Source of the DNA: Phytohabitans houttuyneae
Lineage (GTDB): Bacteria; Actinomycetota; Actinomycetes; Mycobacteriales; Micromonosporaceae
Direction: 5' to 3'
Assembly: GCF_011764425.1 (NCBI RefSeq)
Contig: NZ_BLPF01000002.1
Coordinates: forward strand, 806,997 to 870,996
Length of the DNA stretch: 64,000 bases
Shown here: in pieces, positions 62,439 through 64,000 of the stretch
How positions within the stretch are numbered: position 1 is the stretch's first letter
Layout of the letters: every line of letters starts with the position of its first letter
The notes under the pieces: model-generated
Databases searched by the model: none
The model's input: the letters and a program-made list of their open reading frames with translations, nothing else
What the model was told of the DNA's origin: nothing
Program-made: the position numbers and the translations under genes

Positions 62439-63211
62439 GCAAGCCCAGCATGTGGCGGCGGCTGCTGGCCGAGTTCTGCGGCACAGCCTTGCTGGTGACC
62501 GCCGTCGTCGGGTCCGGCATCATGGCCACCCAGCTGTCACCAAACGATGTCGGCCTGCAGCTGCTGGAAAACTCGGTCGCCACCGCGTTCGCGCTGGGGG
62601 CGCTGATCCTCACCTTCGGGCCGGTCTCCGGAGCCCACTTCAACCCGGTCGTGTCCGCGGCGGACTGGTTTCTCGGCCGCCGCACCGGCACCGGACTGAC
62701 CGGCAGGGCCCTCGCCGGGTACGCGCTCGCCCAGACCGCCGGCGCGATCGCCGGGTCGGTCCTGGCCAACCTGATGTTCGCCCTGCCGGCGGTGGACTTC
62801 TCCGCCAAGGACCGCGCCGCCGGACACCTGTGGCTCGGCGAAGTCGTCGCCACTCTCGGGCTGATCCTGCTGATCTTCGCCCTCGCCCGATCCGGCCGCG
62901 CCGCCGTCGCCCCGGCGGCCGTCGGTGCGTACATCGGCGCCGCCTACTGGTTCACCAGCAGCACAAGCTTTGCCAACCCGGCGGTCACCGTCGGACGGGC
63001 GTTCACCGACACGTTCGCCGGCATCGCACCCGCCTCCGTACCGGGCTTCGTCGCCGCTCAGACCGTCGGCCTCGTCCTCGCGGTCGGCCTGCTGCTCGCC
63101 CTGTACCCCGGCGTGGGACGCGCGGCCGGCGAGGTCGTCGCCCCCCACCCGGTCACCGAGCACGCCTCCCACGACCCTGATCACTCGGACCGAAGGACCC
63201 TGACCCGATGA
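62435..63211 (+). CDS. Aquaglyceroporin-family channel (AqpS-like)
   Basis: A 258-residue MIP channel with six helices, LAEFCGTALLVTAVVGSGIM at the start and two pore half-helices: SGAHFNPVVS (first NPx, NPV) and SFANPAVTVGR (second NPA). In ars operons such channels let As(III) leave the cell down its gradient, replacing ArsB/Acr3. No Acr3 or ArsB gene is present in this window. A His/Asp-rich tail (EHASHDPDHSDRR) ends the protein. It overlaps the following arsC by 4 bp. Confidence 0.9.
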   Translation: MSKPSMWRRLLAEFCGTALLVTAVVGSGIMATQLSPNDVGLQLLENSVATAFALGALILTFGPVSGAHFNPVVSAADWFLGRRTGTGLTGRALAGYALAQTAGAIAGSVLANLMFALPAVDFSAKDRAAGHLWLGEVVATLGLILLIFALARSGRAAVAPAAVGAYIGAAYWFTSSTSFANPAVTVGRAFTDTFAGIAPASVPGFVAAQTVGLVLAVGLLLALYPGVGRAAGEVVAPHPVTEHASHDPDHSDRRTLTR

Positions 63212-63624
63212 ACGACAAGCCCACCGTCCTGTTCGTCTGCGTCCACAACGCCGGCCGCTCCCAGATGGCCGCCGGCTGGCTGCGGCACCTCGCCGGCGAC
63301 CGGGTGGAGGTCCGCTCCGCCGGCAGCGAACCCGCCGAACACATCAATCCCGCGGCCGTCGAGGCCATGCGCGAAGTCGGCATCGACATCACCGGCCGGA
63401 CCCCGACGAAGCTCACCTGGGACGAGGCGCAAGCCTCCGACGTCATCGTCACGATGGGCTGCGGCGACGCCTGCCCCGTCTTTCCCGGCAAACGCTACGA
63501 AGACTGGAAGCTGGACGACCCGGCCGGTCTCGGCGTCGAGGCCGTCCGACCCATCCGCGACGAAATCCGGCGCCGCATCCAGGACCTGCTCACCGATCTG
63601 GTGCCGCCGAGGGACGCCCGCTAG
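63208..63624 (+). CDS. arsC: Arsenate reductase, compact form
   Basis: A 138-residue LMW-phosphatase-type arsenate reductase with P-loop VLFVCVHNAGRSQMAAGWLR and SDVIVTMGCGDACPVFPGKR. It closely matches the C-terminal part of the 61782 enzyme but lacks its helical domain. It is the third arsenate reductase domain within 2.6 kb. Confidence 0.93.
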   Translation: MNDKPTVLFVCVHNAGRSQMAAGWLRHLAGDRVEVRSAGSEPAEHINPAAVEAMREVGIDITGRTPTKLTWDEAQASDVIVTMGCGDACPVFPGKRYEDWKLDDPAGLGVEAVRPIRDEIRRRIQDLLTDLVPPRDAR

Positions 63625-63720
63625 GCCGCAGACCGCCCCGATGGTCGGATCGGCGACTGCGCGCCGAGCGTTCCTGCGGTACATCTCAGGGAGACGCGCA
63701 AGACGGGAAGGGGCCAGGAG

Positions 63721-64000
63721 CTGATTCGGCGTGCTGTCCTGATCGGGCTTCCCCGCTTCGACGCGGCGCCGGACGAGGAAGGTAGCGGCTGGCAGGCGCT
63801 GTCGTTCGCGCCACGGCGGGTGCGTGACCTCCAGGGCGCGCTGGAGCGCTACGGCTACCACTGCATCACCCCGGACCCGAAGACCCTGGTCGGACCGGCG
63901 ATCAGGCAGGCCGTCTTCGACGCCGCCCGGGAGCTCGGCCCGGATGACCTGCTCGTCGTCCACTTGCTGAGCCACGGTGGCCTGACCAAGACGGGCCGGC
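63721..64000 (+). CDS. Caspase-like (peptidase C14) protein, N-terminal part cut by window edge
   Basis: The frame reads RRAVLIGLPRFDAAPDEEGS, RVRDLQGALERYGYHCITPD and DDLLVVHLLSHGGLTKTG, where the HGG carries the catalytic His of caspase-like proteases. The Cys lies beyond the edge. No ATG, GTG or TTG precedes the conserved start in this frame. The true start may be CTG/ATT near 63721, or there may be an upstream frame error. Actinomycete caspase-like proteins are often fused to repeat or NTPase domains. Confidence 0.6.
   Translation, partial: MIRRAVLIGLPRFDAAPDEEGSGWQALSFAPRRVRDLQGALERYGYHCITPDPKTLVGPAIRQAVFDAARELGPDDLLVVHLLSHGGLTKTGR

Overview
The window is very GC-rich, with strong third-position GC, GTG starts, a SARP regulator, a modular-type PKS, kdp and ars operons and a rifampin monooxygenase. 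This points to a filamentous actinomycete. Micromonosporaceae-type organisms fit, but the sequence alone does not fix the genus.

Left flank (1-4.0 kb): a GH65 sugar phosphorylase/hydrolase cut by the window edge, a secreted or membrane-anchored hypothetical protein with a partial duplicate of its C-terminal domain, then a graveyard holding a transposase remnant and a pyruvate:ferredoxin oxidoreductase remnant.

Biosynthetic cluster (4.1-38.85 kb): almost every recognised valanimycin-type function is present. These are a seryl-tRNA synthetase (VlmL type), an MprF/DUF2156-fold aminoacyl-tRNA transferase (VlmA type), an acyl-CoA-dehydrogenase-fold amine N-hydroxylase (VlmH type) with its flavin reductase (VlmR type), a ferritin-like di-iron protein and a small integral membrane protein (VlmB/VlmO type), a diacylglycerol-kinase-fold kinase (VlmJ type), two MmgE/PrpD dehydratase paralogues (VlmK type), an MFS exporter (VlmF type) and a SARP (VlmI type). 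They sit beside a fully reducing iterative-type PKS (KS-AT-DH-ER-KR-ACP), free ACPs, a KASIII, a CoA ligase, thioesterases, an aldehyde dehydrogenase and a class III aminotransferase. The likely logic is: reduced polyketide/acyl chain, then aldehyde, alkylamine, N-hydroxylamine, O-seryl ester made with seryl-tRNA, N-N bond and azoxy group, and finally phosphorylation/elimination on the serine-derived part.

Central discovery: between the first VlmK-type gene and the VlmJ-type gene lies an 88-nt class II tRNA (13838-13925). It has perfect acceptor and T stems, a 6-bp long variable arm and a G discriminator, which are serine identity features. Its anticodon arm is a continuous 7-bp stem closed by a C(UUCG)G tetraloop, so it has no anticodon. 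Its promoter carries three 11-bp-phased GTCAG-type heptamers set 8 bp from a -10 box, as do the promoters of the P450, both MmgE/PrpD genes, the ACP-PKS operon and the 10-gene azoxy operon. I infer a SARP-controlled, translation-silent seryl carrier RNA that the cluster's own SerRS charges and the VlmA-type transferase uses.

Right flank (38.9-64 kb): ordinary accessory and core genes. These include a rifampin monooxygenase with a short leader ORF, an SOS-controlled ImuA-like gene, an ATP-dependent DNA ligase, a kdpFABCDE potassium system with an extra 27-aa membrane peptide, a TetR/SnoaL pair, and an arsenic island (Cys-pair protein, M28 peptidase, FAD oxidoreductase, ArsR, ArsR-ArsC fusion, ArsC, aquaglyceroporin, ArsC). 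A caspase-like gene is cut by the right edge. Three genes (39.5, 40.0 and 51.5 kb) carry the same kind of frameshift, one missing G in a short G run, which looks more like sequencing error than decay.
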